From positions 1 to 64,000 of the forward strand of contig CAZZJC010000026.1 in NCBI GenBank assembly GCA_964654285.1: DNA of 64,000 nucleotides, written 5' to 3'. How positions within the stretch are numbered: position 1 is the stretch's first letter; each line of letters starts with the position of its first letter. This document shows, piece after piece, positions 42,888 through 50,699 of the stretch. A program made the translations under genes and the position numbers. The notes under the pieces were generated by a model. That model had not been told where the DNA came from, searched no databases, and was given only the letters and a program-made list of their open reading frames with translations. Origin of the DNA: BJHQ01 sp964654285 (lineage in GTDB: Bacteria > Planctomycetota > UBA11346).

Positions 42888-43565
42888 ATGCGCCCCCCCG
42901 CCCCCCGCCGCGCCCAGGATCGCGAGGCGATGCGCCGGACCATCCTCGACGCCGCCCGCACCCTGTTCGCCGCCGAAGGCTACGCCCGCGTGACGATGCG
43001 CCGGATCGCCGACGAGATCGGCTATTCCGCCACCACCATCTACCACCACTTCCCCGACAAGCTGGCGCTGTTCCACGCCATCTGCGACGAGGACCATGAC
43101 CGCTTGCAGGTGGCCTTCGCCACGACCCAGGCCGCGGCCGATCCGGTCGAACGGCTGCGGCTCCTGGGACACGGCTACCTCGCCTTCGCCGAGGCGCACC
43201 CGCACCATTTCCGCCTGATGTTCATGACCGCGCTGGAGGACGACGCGCGCCGGTCGCTGGTCGCGGCGAGCGGGAACAAGCGCGGCGATCCGACGCGGGA
43301 CTCCTACGCCCTGCTGGTCAAGACGGTGCAGGACGCGATCGACGCCGGGCGGATCCGCCCGGCGTGGCGCGACGCCCAGCTCGCGGCGCAGACCCTGTGG
43401 GCGGCGGTGCATGGGATGTGCGCGCTCGATCTCGACCACGGCAACGATCCCTGGGTGGCCTGGTGCCCGCGACCTGAACGCGCCCGCGCCCTGGTCGAGG
43501 CGGTCCTCGCCGGCATGACCATGCCCCCGCCGCCCGCTGGTCCCGCTGACGGAAACCTGGGCTGA
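42888..43565 (+). CDS. TetR/AcrR-family transcriptional regulator
   Basis: A 225-residue repressor. The N-terminal HTH (about 15-62) reads RRTILDAARTLFAAEGYARVT, then MRRIADEIGYSATTIYHHFPDK, a textbook TetR motif; the C-terminal ligand domain is the TetR_C type seen with efflux operons. It is the first gene of an operon with an FtsX permease, an ATPase and a HlyD-like protein, and it is divergent from a PQQ-like propeller gene. Matching palindromes upstream of both promoters suggest that it represses itself with the exporter and also the propeller gene. Inducer unknown. Confidence 0.93.
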   Translation: MRPPAPRRAQDREAMRRTILDAARTLFAAEGYARVTMRRIADEIGYSATTIYHHFPDKLALFHAICDEDHDRLQVAFATTQAAADPVERLRLLGHGYLAFAEAHPHHFRLMFMTALEDDARRSLVAASGNKRGDPTRDSYALLVKTVQDAIDAGRIRPAWRDAQLAAQTLWAAVHGMCALDLDHGNDPWVAWCPRPERARALVEAVLAGMTMPPPPAGPADGNLG

Positions 43566-43568
43566 AGC

Positions 43569-44717
43569 ATGGACCACATCGCCCTCAAGATGCTCATCGG
43601 CGACCGCGTCCGCTTCCTCGGCATCGTCTTCGGCCTGACCTTCGCCGCGATGCTGATCACGCAGCAGATGGGGATCTTCCTCGGCCTGATGTCGCGCGCC
43701 TATGCGGCGGTGGGCGACATCCCGGCGGCGCAGATCTGGGTCATGGATCCGTCGATGGACACCATCGACCTGGGCGGCGCGCGCGGCCTGAGCGCGACCG
43801 CCGTCGACCAGGTGCGTTCGGTGCCCGGCGTGGCCTGGGCGGTGGAGCACCTGCGCCTGCCCACTGAGGCCACGATCTTCGGCGCCGAGGGCGGCCGGCG
43901 CCGCGACTGCCTGCTGATCGGCGTCGATGACCAGAGCGGCATCGGCCTGCCGCGCCTGGTCGAAGGCCGGATCGAGGACCTGCGCCGGGACGACGCGGTC
44001 TTCATCGACCGCGACGGCATCGAGAAGTTCGCCCGCACCGGCGTGCAGGTGCGCGTCGGCGACACCATCGAGGTCAACGACCACCGCGCCTATGTCGCCG
44101 GGGTGGTCGAGGCGGCGGTGCCGGTCTGGTTCAGCCCCTACCTCTACACCACCGCGACGCGGGCGCGTTCGTGGCTGCCGCCGCTGCGCCGGTCGACCAC
44201 CTTCGTCGTCGCCCGGGCGGTGGACGGCACCGATCCCGGCACGGTGGCGGCGGCGATCGCGCGCCGGACCGCTTTCACCGCAGTGACCTCGCCGGTGTTC
44301 ACCCGCATGTCGGCGGCGTATTTCGCCCAGAACACCGGCATCCCGATCACCTTCGGCACCGCGGTGGTGCTCGGCTTCGTGGTCGGCACCGCGATCGCCG
44401 GCCTGCTCTTCTTCCAGTTCACCCGCGACAACCTGCGCTACCTCGGGGCGCTCAAGGCGATGGGCGCGAGCAACCGGGTGCTCATGCGCATGGTGCTGCT
44501 CCAGGCCGGGCTGGTCGGGGTGCTCGGCTATGGCTTCGGCAGCGGCCTCGCCGCCCTGTTCGGCTACCTGGCCGGGGGTTCCCAGCTGGCCTGGCTGCTG
44601 CCGCCCTGGCTGCTCGCGGCCACCTTCCTCGCGATCACCCTCATCACCCTGTTCGCGGCGGCCCTGAGCATGCGCACGGTGATCCGGCTCGAACCGGCGG
44701 TGGTGTTCCGTGGGTGA
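43569..44717 (+). CDS. FtsX-family ABC permease (DevC/MacB-like)
   Basis: A 382-residue permease 3 bp after tetR. One transmembrane helix near the N-terminus (about 15-37), a periplasmic domain (about 40-255), then three helices (about 260-375) with LKAMGASNRVLMRMVLLQA in the coupling region, the FtsX fold. Size and order (permease, then ATPase, then membrane-fusion protein) fit DevBCA-type exporters, which in cyanobacteria export glycolipids. The C-terminus overlaps the ATPase start by 8 bp. Confidence 0.9.
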   Translation: MDHIALKMLIGDRVRFLGIVFGLTFAAMLITQQMGIFLGLMSRAYAAVGDIPAAQIWVMDPSMDTIDLGGARGLSATAVDQVRSVPGVAWAVEHLRLPTEATIFGAEGGRRRDCLLIGVDDQSGIGLPRLVEGRIEDLRRDDAVFIDRDGIEKFARTGVQVRVGDTIEVNDHRAYVAGVVEAAVPVWFSPYLYTTATRARSWLPPLRRSTTFVVARAVDGTDPGTVAAAIARRTAFTAVTSPVFTRMSAAYFAQNTGIPITFGTAVVLGFVVGTAIAGLLFFQFTRDNLRYLGALKAMGASNRVLMRMVLLQAGLVGVLGYGFGSGLAALFGYLAGGSQLAWLLPPWLLAATFLAITLITLFAAALSMRTVIRLEPAVVFRG

Positions 44718-45456
44718 TTCCGCCGCCCCGATCCCGGTGCGCGCCCGTGGCGTGACCAAGACGTTCACCACCGGCACCACCGCGACCCCGGCCCTGCGCG
44801 GTGTCGATCTCGACGTCAATGCAGGAGAACTGCTGATGCTGGTCGGGCCCTCGGGCTGCGGCAAGACCACCCTGATCTCGGTGGTGGCCGGCATCCTCGA
44901 CCACGACGGCGGCGAGGTCGCGGTGTTCGGCCACGATCTCGGGCGGATGGATGCGGCGGCGCGCACCCGTTTCCGCCGCGACCATCTCGGCTTCGTCTTC
45001 CAGGCCTTCAACCTCGTTCCGGCCCTGACCGCAGCGGAAAACGTGAGCATCCCGGCCATCCTCGGCGGCCTGCCGCGCCGCCAGGCGGAGCAGAAGGCCA
45101 GGGAGCTGCTGGCCCAGGTCGGCCTCGCCGATCGCCACGACCGCCGTCCGACCCAGCTCTCCGGCGGGCAGCAGCAGCGGGTGGCGATCGCGCGCGCGCT
45201 CATCCATGAACCGAGGCTCATCGTCTGCGACGAGCCGACCAGCGCGCTCGACCACCGCAGCGGTGAACAGGCCATGGAGCTGCTGCGCTCGGTCGCCATC
45301 CGGCCGGGCCGGGCCCTGATCGTGGTCACCCACGACGCCCGCATCTTCCATCACGCCGACCGCATCGCGGCGATGGACGACGGCCGCATCGTCAGCGAAC
45401 GGCCGGCGCCCGCCGCGCCCGGCCGGCAACCATCCTTGCAGGGAGCCCACCCATGA
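44710..45456 (+). CDS. ABC transporter ATP-binding protein (DevA/LolD-like)
   Basis: A 248-residue ATPase with Walker A GPSGCGKTT, signature LSGGQQQR, Walker B LIVCDEPTSALD and switch His VVTHD. The start is a GTG at 44710 that overlaps the permease end by 8 bp; no ATG is available before the first domain strand. The stop overlaps the HlyD gene (ATGA). It energises the DevC-like permease. Confidence 0.92.
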   Translation: MGDSAAPIPVRARGVTKTFTTGTTATPALRGVDLDVNAGELLMLVGPSGCGKTTLISVVAGILDHDGGEVAVFGHDLGRMDAAARTRFRRDHLGFVFQAFNLVPALTAAENVSIPAILGGLPRRQAEQKARELLAQVGLADRHDRRPTQLSGGQQQRVAIARALIHEPRLIVCDEPTSALDHRSGEQAMELLRSVAIRPGRALIVVTHDARIFHHADRIAAMDDGRIVSERPAPAAPGRQPSLQGAHP

Positions 45457-46493
45457 ACCGCTTCTGGATCCTGCCCGTCCTCGCGCTCGCCGGCATCGCC
45501 TTCGCCGGCTGGACCAGCCTCGCCGCCGCGCCGTCCCAGGCGGCCGCACCCGGCTTCACCGCCCCGCCCGCCCCGGCCTTCGCGCACCTCGTCGCCGGCA
45601 CCGGCCTGATCGAACCCGCGTCGCAGGATCTCGCCCTCGGCACGCCGGTGGGCGCGCTGGTGGCGGAGGTCCTGGTGACCGCCGGCGACCAGGTGCCGGC
45701 CGGGGCGCCGCTGGTCCGCCTCGATGCCCGCGCCGAGCGGGCCGCCCTGGGCCGGGCCGAGGCGCAGCTGCTCGCCGCGCGCAGCCGCCTGGCCCAGATC
45801 CGGGCCCAGCCCCGGGCCGAGGATCTGCCGCCCGCCGAGGCCCGGGTCGCGCAGGCCCGCATCGCGCTCGCGGATTGGCGCGACCAGTTCGCGCGGGCCG
45901 AGAGCACCGCGAAGGAAGGCATCAGCAGCCAGGACGAGCTCATGCGCCGCCGCTTCGCGGTCGACGCGGCGGCCGCCCGCCTGGCCGAGGCCGAGGCCGC
46001 CCTGGCCCGGCTGCGCGCCGGCCCCTGGGCCCCGGATCTCGCGGTGGCCGAGGCCGAGGTCGCCACCGCCGCCGCCGAGGTCGCCAGCGCCAACACCGCC
46101 CTCGCCCGCCTGGTCATCGCCGCCCCGGTGGCGGGGACGATCCTCGCCGTCGATGTCCGGCCGGGCGAATACGCGGCGCCGGGCGGCAAGGCGCTGATCA
46201 CCCTCGGCGACACCTCGCACCTGCATCTGCGCATCGACATCGACGAGCAGGACGCCTGGCGGCTCAAGCCCGCCGCCGCCGGCACCGCCACCCTGCGCGG
46301 CGACCCCGGCCGCCGCTGGAAGCTGACCCCGGTGCGGATCGAGCCGCGCGTCGTGCCCAAGCGCAATCTCAGCGGCGATGGCGGCGAGCGCATCGACACC
46401 CGCGTACTCCAGCTGATCTACCGCATCGAAGCCCCGCAGGACCTGCGCGCCGGCCAGCGCCTGGATGCGCAGCTAGAGGCGATCGACCGCTGA
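45453..46493 (+). CDS. HlyD-family periplasmic adaptor protein (DevB-like)
   Basis: A 346-residue membrane-fusion protein. An N-terminal signal anchor (about 5-26), then a biotinyl-lipoyl-like half (GTPVGALVAEVLVTAGDQVPAGAPLVRLD), a long alpha-helical hairpin (about 90-210, Ala/Arg/Glu-rich coiled coil), the second lipoyl half (VIAAPVAGTILAVDVRPGEY) and a beta-barrel domain. It would bridge the inner-membrane permease to an outer-membrane channel. No TolC homologue is in the window. Last gene of the tetR operon, coupled by an ATGA overlap. Confidence 0.9.
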   Translation: MNRFWILPVLALAGIAFAGWTSLAAAPSQAAAPGFTAPPAPAFAHLVAGTGLIEPASQDLALGTPVGALVAEVLVTAGDQVPAGAPLVRLDARAERAALGRAEAQLLAARSRLAQIRAQPRAEDLPPAEARVAQARIALADWRDQFARAESTAKEGISSQDELMRRRFAVDAAAARLAEAEAALARLRAGPWAPDLAVAEAEVATAAAEVASANTALARLVIAAPVAGTILAVDVRPGEYAAPGGKALITLGDTSHLHLRIDIDEQDAWRLKPAAAGTATLRGDPGRRWKLTPVRIEPRVVPKRNLSGDGGERIDTRVLQLIYRIEAPQDLRAGQRLDAQLEAIDR

Positions 46494-46650
46494 GGCGCCG
46501 GCACGGACGTGCCGTTATAGCGAATCCGCCACGGCTTTGTTCATTCTTGTCGGTGATCGGCATATTCAGTGAACTTTTCGTAGAGACCCGGGGCTCTTGC
46601 TCTGCGGATGAGTGTTATTACATAGCGAACAACGCCCCAAGGAACTCCAC

Positions 46651-47955
46651 ATGGCCAACCATCCCGACACCCTCGCCCTCCACGCCGGCCAGGTGCCGGA
46701 TCCGACCACCGGCTCGCGCGCGGTGCCGCTCTACCAGACCACCAGCTACGTCTTCAAGAACGCCGAGCACGCGGCCGACCTCTTCGCCCTGCGCGCCTTC
46801 GGCAACATCTACACCCGCCTGATGAATCCGACCACCGATGTGCTGGAACAGCGCATCGCGGCGCTGCATGGCGCCGCCGGGGCGGTGGCGACCTCGTCCG
46901 GGCAGGCCGCGATCTTCTACGCCATCGCCGCGATCACCTCGGCGGGCCAGAACATCGTCAGCACCACCAACCTGTACGGCGGCACGGTCAACCTCTTCCG
47001 CAACACCCTGAAGCGCTTCGGCATCGAGGTGAAGTTCGTCGACAGCAGCGACGCCGGGGCGGTGGCCAGGGCGATCGACGCCAAGACGCGCCTCGTCTAC
47101 ACCGAATCGGTCGGGAACCCCAAGAACAACGTCGACGACTTCGCCGCCATCGCCAAGGCGGCGCACGACGCCGGCATCCCGTTCATCGTCGACAACACGG
47201 TGACGCCGCCGCCCCTCTTCAACCCGCTCGACCATGGCGCCGACATCGTCGTCCTGTCGCTGACCAAGATGGTCGGCGGCCACGGCACCTCGCTCGGCGG
47301 CATGGTCGTCGAGAAGGGCGACTTCCCCTGGAACAACGGCCGGTTCCCCGAGATCGACGGGCCCGATGAGAGCTACCACGGGGTGAACTTCTGGGCCGCC
47401 TTCGGCAAGCACCCCAAGGCCGTCGCGCCGGGCCTGGCCTACGTGCTGAAGATCCGCACCGGGCTGCTGCGCGACACCGGCGCGGCGATCTCGCCGTTCA
47501 ACTCGCACCAGATCCTGCTCGGGGTCGAGACCCTGCCGCTGCGCGCCGCGCGCCATGTCCAGAACGCCCAGGCCGTCGCCGAGTGGCTGGCCAAGCATCC
47601 GCTGGTCGCCTGGGTCAACTACCCCGGCCTGCCCACCCACCCGGATCACGCCCGGGCCAGGAAATACCTGAAGAACGGCGCCGGCGCGATCATCGGCTTC
47701 GGCGTCAAGGGCGGCCTGGAAGCCGGCAAGCGCTTCATCTCGTCGGTCAAGCTCGCCTCGAACCTCGCGAACGTCCTCGACGCCAAGACCCTGGTCATCC
47801 ATCCCGCCTCGACCACGCACCAGCAGCTTTCGCCCGAACAGCAGCGCGCCGCCGGCGTGACGCCCGACTACGTCCGGTTATCGGTCGGGCTCGAAGGCCT
47901 GCCCGACATCCTCGCCGATCTCGACCAGGCGCTGAAGGCCTCGCAGGCGGGCTGA
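46651..47955 (+). CDS. metY: O-acetylhomoserine sulfhydrylase (aminocarboxypropyltransferase)
   Basis: A 434-residue PLP enzyme of the Cys/Met-metabolism family. LALHAGQVPDPTTGSRAVPLYQTTSY is the MetY-type opening; the Schiff-base lysine is K206 in LSLTKMVGGHG; SVGNPKNNVDD and HPASTTHQQLSPEQQ are family landmarks. It makes homocysteine from O-acetylhomoserine and sulfide. AAGGA at 46639 fixes the ATG at 46651. The 157-bp leader has no recognisable SAM or SAH riboswitch; a TTGTTC...CATATT pair with an 18-bp spacer is a weak promoter candidate. Confidence 0.95.
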   Translation: MANHPDTLALHAGQVPDPTTGSRAVPLYQTTSYVFKNAEHAADLFALRAFGNIYTRLMNPTTDVLEQRIAALHGAAGAVATSSGQAAIFYAIAAITSAGQNIVSTTNLYGGTVNLFRNTLKRFGIEVKFVDSSDAGAVARAIDAKTRLVYTESVGNPKNNVDDFAAIAKAAHDAGIPFIVDNTVTPPPLFNPLDHGADIVVLSLTKMVGGHGTSLGGMVVEKGDFPWNNGRFPEIDGPDESYHGVNFWAAFGKHPKAVAPGLAYVLKIRTGLLRDTGAAISPFNSHQILLGVETLPLRAARHVQNAQAVAEWLAKHPLVAWVNYPGLPTHPDHARARKYLKNGAGAIIGFGVKGGLEAGKRFISSVKLASNLANVLDAKTLVIHPASTTHQQLSPEQQRAAGVTPDYVRLSVGLEGLPDILADLDQALKASQAG

Positions 47956-48023
47956 CCGCCGCGATCGCGGCAGGGGAATCCGGCCGGCGGGCGACCTCCG
48001 GGATCGCGGTGCGGCAGGCAGGA

Positions 48024-48824
48024 TCACGACGCCGACCCCACCAGCTCGCGCAGCGCCGCCTGCAGGCGCGGCAGCGCCGCCAGGACGGTCGTGGCGGCGC
48101 TGCGGCTGCGTTCGATCTCGCCGGCGCGGGCGGCGTGCTCCAGCTCGGCGCTGCAGCGCGACAGCTCGGCCCCGCCGATGCTGCCGGACGATCCCTTGAG
48201 CTTGTGCGCGAGCCTGGCGAGCGCCGCCAATTGCAGCGGCTGGCCGGGGTCATCGCCGCCCAGCAGGCGGGGGATGCCGGTCGCCGCCTCGGCGAGATCC
48301 TGCTGCATCGACGCGGCGATCTCGGCCAGGGCGCCCGGCGATGCGGCGTCGAGCTTGCGCAGCGGTCCGGAATCGAGCACGGGCAGGGCGGGCACGGTCG
48401 CAGCGGCCGGAGGCGGCGGCGGAGCCACCGGCCATGCCGCGGGGTCCTGGGCCGCGAGCCGGCAGACGGCGGCCGGATCCCCGGGCAGGGCGGCGCAGCG
48501 CGCCAGGCCCGCTGGCGGCGTTCCGGACACGAGGATCGGCAGCTGGCCGCGGCCGGGCAGGCTGCGCAGGGCCTGGGCGATGGCGGGCACGCCCAGGCCG
48601 GTGATGGGGGTGGAGATGATGGCGAGGGTGATGTCGGGTCCGTCGGCGGGCTTGCGGCCCAGCAGGACGAGGGCCTGGCCGAGCTGGGCGCTGTGGATGC
48701 ACGTCCGGCCCTGGGCCTCGAGGGCGGACACCAGGGTCGTGGCCCCGGCGGCGTCGGCCGCGGCGAGGATGAGCACGCGTCCGGCGGGATCGCCGGCAGT
48801 CGCGCCAGGGGGGGAATCCGCCAT
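48024..48824 (-). CDS. Pseudoreceiver-HPt protein of the chemotaxis operon
   Basis: A 266-residue protein, last gene of the che operon. The N-terminal part (about 15-100) folds like a receiver (RVLILAAADAAG, LAIISTPITG, LPILVSG), but the acidic pair is Ala-Ala-Ala-Asp-like and the phospho-acceptor position is S71, so it should not be phosphorylated. After a Pro/Ala linker, an HPt domain (about 150-262) contains AHKLKGSSGSIGG with H207 as the phospho-acceptor. Phosphate from CheA could therefore be stored or relayed here (inference). It is separated from cheB by 3 bp. Confidence 0.8.
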   Translation of the reverse strand: MADSPPGATAGDPAGRVLILAAADAAGATTLVSALEAQGRTCIHSAQLGQALVLLGRKPADGPDITLAIISTPITGLGVPAIAQALRSLPGRGQLPILVSGTPPAGLARCAALPGDPAAVCRLAAQDPAAWPVAPPPPPAAATVPALPVLDSGPLRKLDAASPGALAEIAASMQQDLAEAATGIPRLLGGDDPGQPLQLAALARLAHKLKGSSGSIGGAELSRCSAELEHAARAGEIERSRSAATTVLAALPRLQAALRELVGSAS

Positions 48825-48827
48825 GGT

Positions 48828-49883
48828 TCAGCTCCTTCCGATGCGCCGGTCGTGGGCTTGCGCCTGGGCGCAGATCCCGGCGGCGATCTGCGGCAGCGGC
48901 AGGATGCTGTCGGCAGCACCCAGTTCGATGGCTTCCCTCGGCATGCCGAAGACGACGCTGGTGGATTCGTCCTGGGCGATGGTGCGCGCGCCGGCCGCAT
49001 GCATCGCCCGCAGCCCTTCGGCGCCATCCCGGCCCATGCCGGTGAGGATCACGCCGATCGCATTCGCGCCGGCGCTGGCGGCCACCGAATGGAAGAGCAC
49101 GTCGACGGACGGGCGGTGCCGGCCGACCGGCGGCTCGTCGCCGATCTCGGCGACGTAGGTGCCGCCGCGCCGGCACACCCGCAGGTGGCGGTCGCCGGGG
49201 GCGATGAGGCAGCGCCCGGGGGTGAGGGTGTCGCCGGTCTCGGCCTCCTTCACCGCGACGCGGCAGGTCCGCGCCAGGCGGTCGGCGAACGAGCGGGTGA
49301 ATCCGGCCGGCATGTGCTGGACGATGGCGATGCCGGGGCTGGTCGCCGGCAGGGCCTCCAGCACCTCGGCCAGGGCCTGCGTCCCCCCGGTCGAGGCCCC
49401 GATGGCGATGATCTGGTCGGTGGTCGCGCGCAGGGCGGCCGAACCCGGAACGGCCCCCGCGCCGGACGCGGCGGCCGGGCGCCGCGCGGCGAGCGCCCGG
49501 CCGGACACCGCATGGATGCGCGCCGCGAGATCGCCGGCCAGCGCGCCGACGCTGTAGGAGATCCCCGGCTTGCACAGCACATCGACCGCCCCGGCCGCGA
49601 GCGCCTCGAGGGCGAGATCGCTGCCCTGCGGCGTCAGCGACGACACCACGATCACCGGCATCGGCAGATGGGCCATGATCCGGCGCAGGAATTCCAGGCC
49701 GTCCATGCGCGGCATCTCGAGATCGAGGGTGATCACATCCGGGCGCTCGCGCACGATGATGTCGCGCGCCACCACCGGATCGGGGGCGGTGCCGATGACC
49801 GTGATGCCCGAATGCTGGGCCAGCTCGATCGCGAGCATCCGGCGCACCACGGCCGAGTCATCGACGATGAGGACGCGGGGCAT
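48828..49883 (-). CDS. cheB: Chemotaxis protein-glutamate methylesterase CheB
   Basis: A 351-residue enzyme with a receiver domain (D54 in ITLDLEMP, VDDS at 7-10, K105) and a CheB methylesterase domain whose catalytic triad is S164 (IGASTGG), H190 (IVQHMP) and D286 (TGMGRDG). It removes methyl groups from chemoreceptor glutamates and is activated by phosphorylation from CheA. It sits between cheR and the HPt gene, 6 bp after cheR. Confidence 0.96.
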   Translation of the reverse strand: MPRVLIVDDSAVVRRMLAIELAQHSGITVIGTAPDPVVARDIIVRERPDVITLDLEMPRMDGLEFLRRIMAHLPMPVIVVSSLTPQGSDLALEALAAGAVDVLCKPGISYSVGALAGDLAARIHAVSGRALAARRPAAASGAGAVPGSAALRATTDQIIAIGASTGGTQALAEVLEALPATSPGIAIVQHMPAGFTRSFADRLARTCRVAVKEAETGDTLTPGRCLIAPGDRHLRVCRRGGTYVAEIGDEPPVGRHRPSVDVLFHSVAASAGANAIGVILTGMGRDGAEGLRAMHAAGARTIAQDESTSVVFGMPREAIELGAADSILPLPQIAAGICAQAQAHDRRIGRS

Positions 49884-49889
49884 GGCGGG

Positions 49890-50696
49890 TCAGGTCCGCT
49901 CGTAGATCGACGGCCGCACCACCCGGAAGCCGCCGATGTTGGCGGTCAGGCTCTCGGCCTGGCCGGTCACCAGCAGGCCGCCCGGCCGGAGCAGGCGGCG
50001 GATCTCGCCGACCAGCTTCTGGCGGGTCGGCTGGTCGAAGTAGATCATCACGTTGCGGCAGAGCACCGCGTCGAAGGGCCCCCGCATCGGGAACGGCGGC
50101 TTGATCAGGTTCAGGCGGTTGAAGACGCACTGGGCCCGCAGCTGCGGCGAGATCTCGAACATCTCGCCGTCGCGGCTCAGATGGCGGTGCAGCGGGTCGG
50201 GTATCGATTCGAGCTGCGACAGCGGATAGCGGCCGCGACGGGCCTGCGCGAGGACGCGGGTCGAGATGTCCGTGCCGAGGATGGCGAGATCGAGCCCGGG
50301 GGCGGACGGCGACTCGGCGAGCAGGAGCGCGAGGCTGTAGCCCTCCTGGCCGCTGCTGCTCGCCGCGGACCAGTAGCGCAGCCGGCGCTGGCCGGCGGCG
50401 ACGGCCCTGGCGTGGCGCACGGCGATCTCGTCCAGCCCCGCGCGTTCGCGGAAGAAGCTGGTGACGTTGGTCGAGATCGCATCGAGCAGCAGCACCAGCT
50501 CGTCGCCGTCGCGGTCGGCATCGAGGCGTTCGAGGTAGGCGTCATAGCCGGGCAGGCCGAGCTCGCGCAGGCGCTTGCCGAGCCGCGATTCGACCAGGGA
50601 TTGCTTGGCCGGCCCCAGTTCGATGCCGACCTCGGCGTGCACCAGGGCGCGGATGCGCTCGTACACCGCAGGGGTCAACTGGGGGGGGCCCGGCAT
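49890..50696 (-). CDS. cheR: Chemotaxis protein methyltransferase CheR
   Basis: A 268-residue SAM-dependent methyltransferase of chemoreceptors. The N-terminal helical domain includes VHAEVGIELGPAKQSLVESRL; NVTSFFRER is the CheR signature; the SAM motif is the variant WSAASSSGQEGYS (GCSTGEEPYS in most); later come ILGTDIS and FDAVLCRNVMIYF. The C-terminus lacks a pentapeptide-binding insertion that I can see, and neither receptor here ends in NWETF, so tethering is not expected. It lies 3 bp after the receptor gene. Confidence 0.95.
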   Translation of the reverse strand: MPGPPQLTPAVYERIRALVHAEVGIELGPAKQSLVESRLGKRLRELGLPGYDAYLERLDADRDGDELVLLLDAISTNVTSFFRERAGLDEIAVRHARAVAAGQRRLRYWSAASSSGQEGYSLALLLAESPSAPGLDLAILGTDISTRVLAQARRGRYPLSQLESIPDPLHRHLSRDGEMFEISPQLRAQCVFNRLNLIKPPFPMRGPFDAVLCRNVMIYFDQPTRQKLVGEIRRLLRPGGLLVTGQAESLTANIGGFRVVRPSIYERT

Positions 50697-50699
50697 GGT

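Noticed and set aside
46494..46650. SAM or SAH riboswitch before metY
   Set aside because: I looked for the conserved core of these classes and found only a short GGCAC/GTGCC hairpin.
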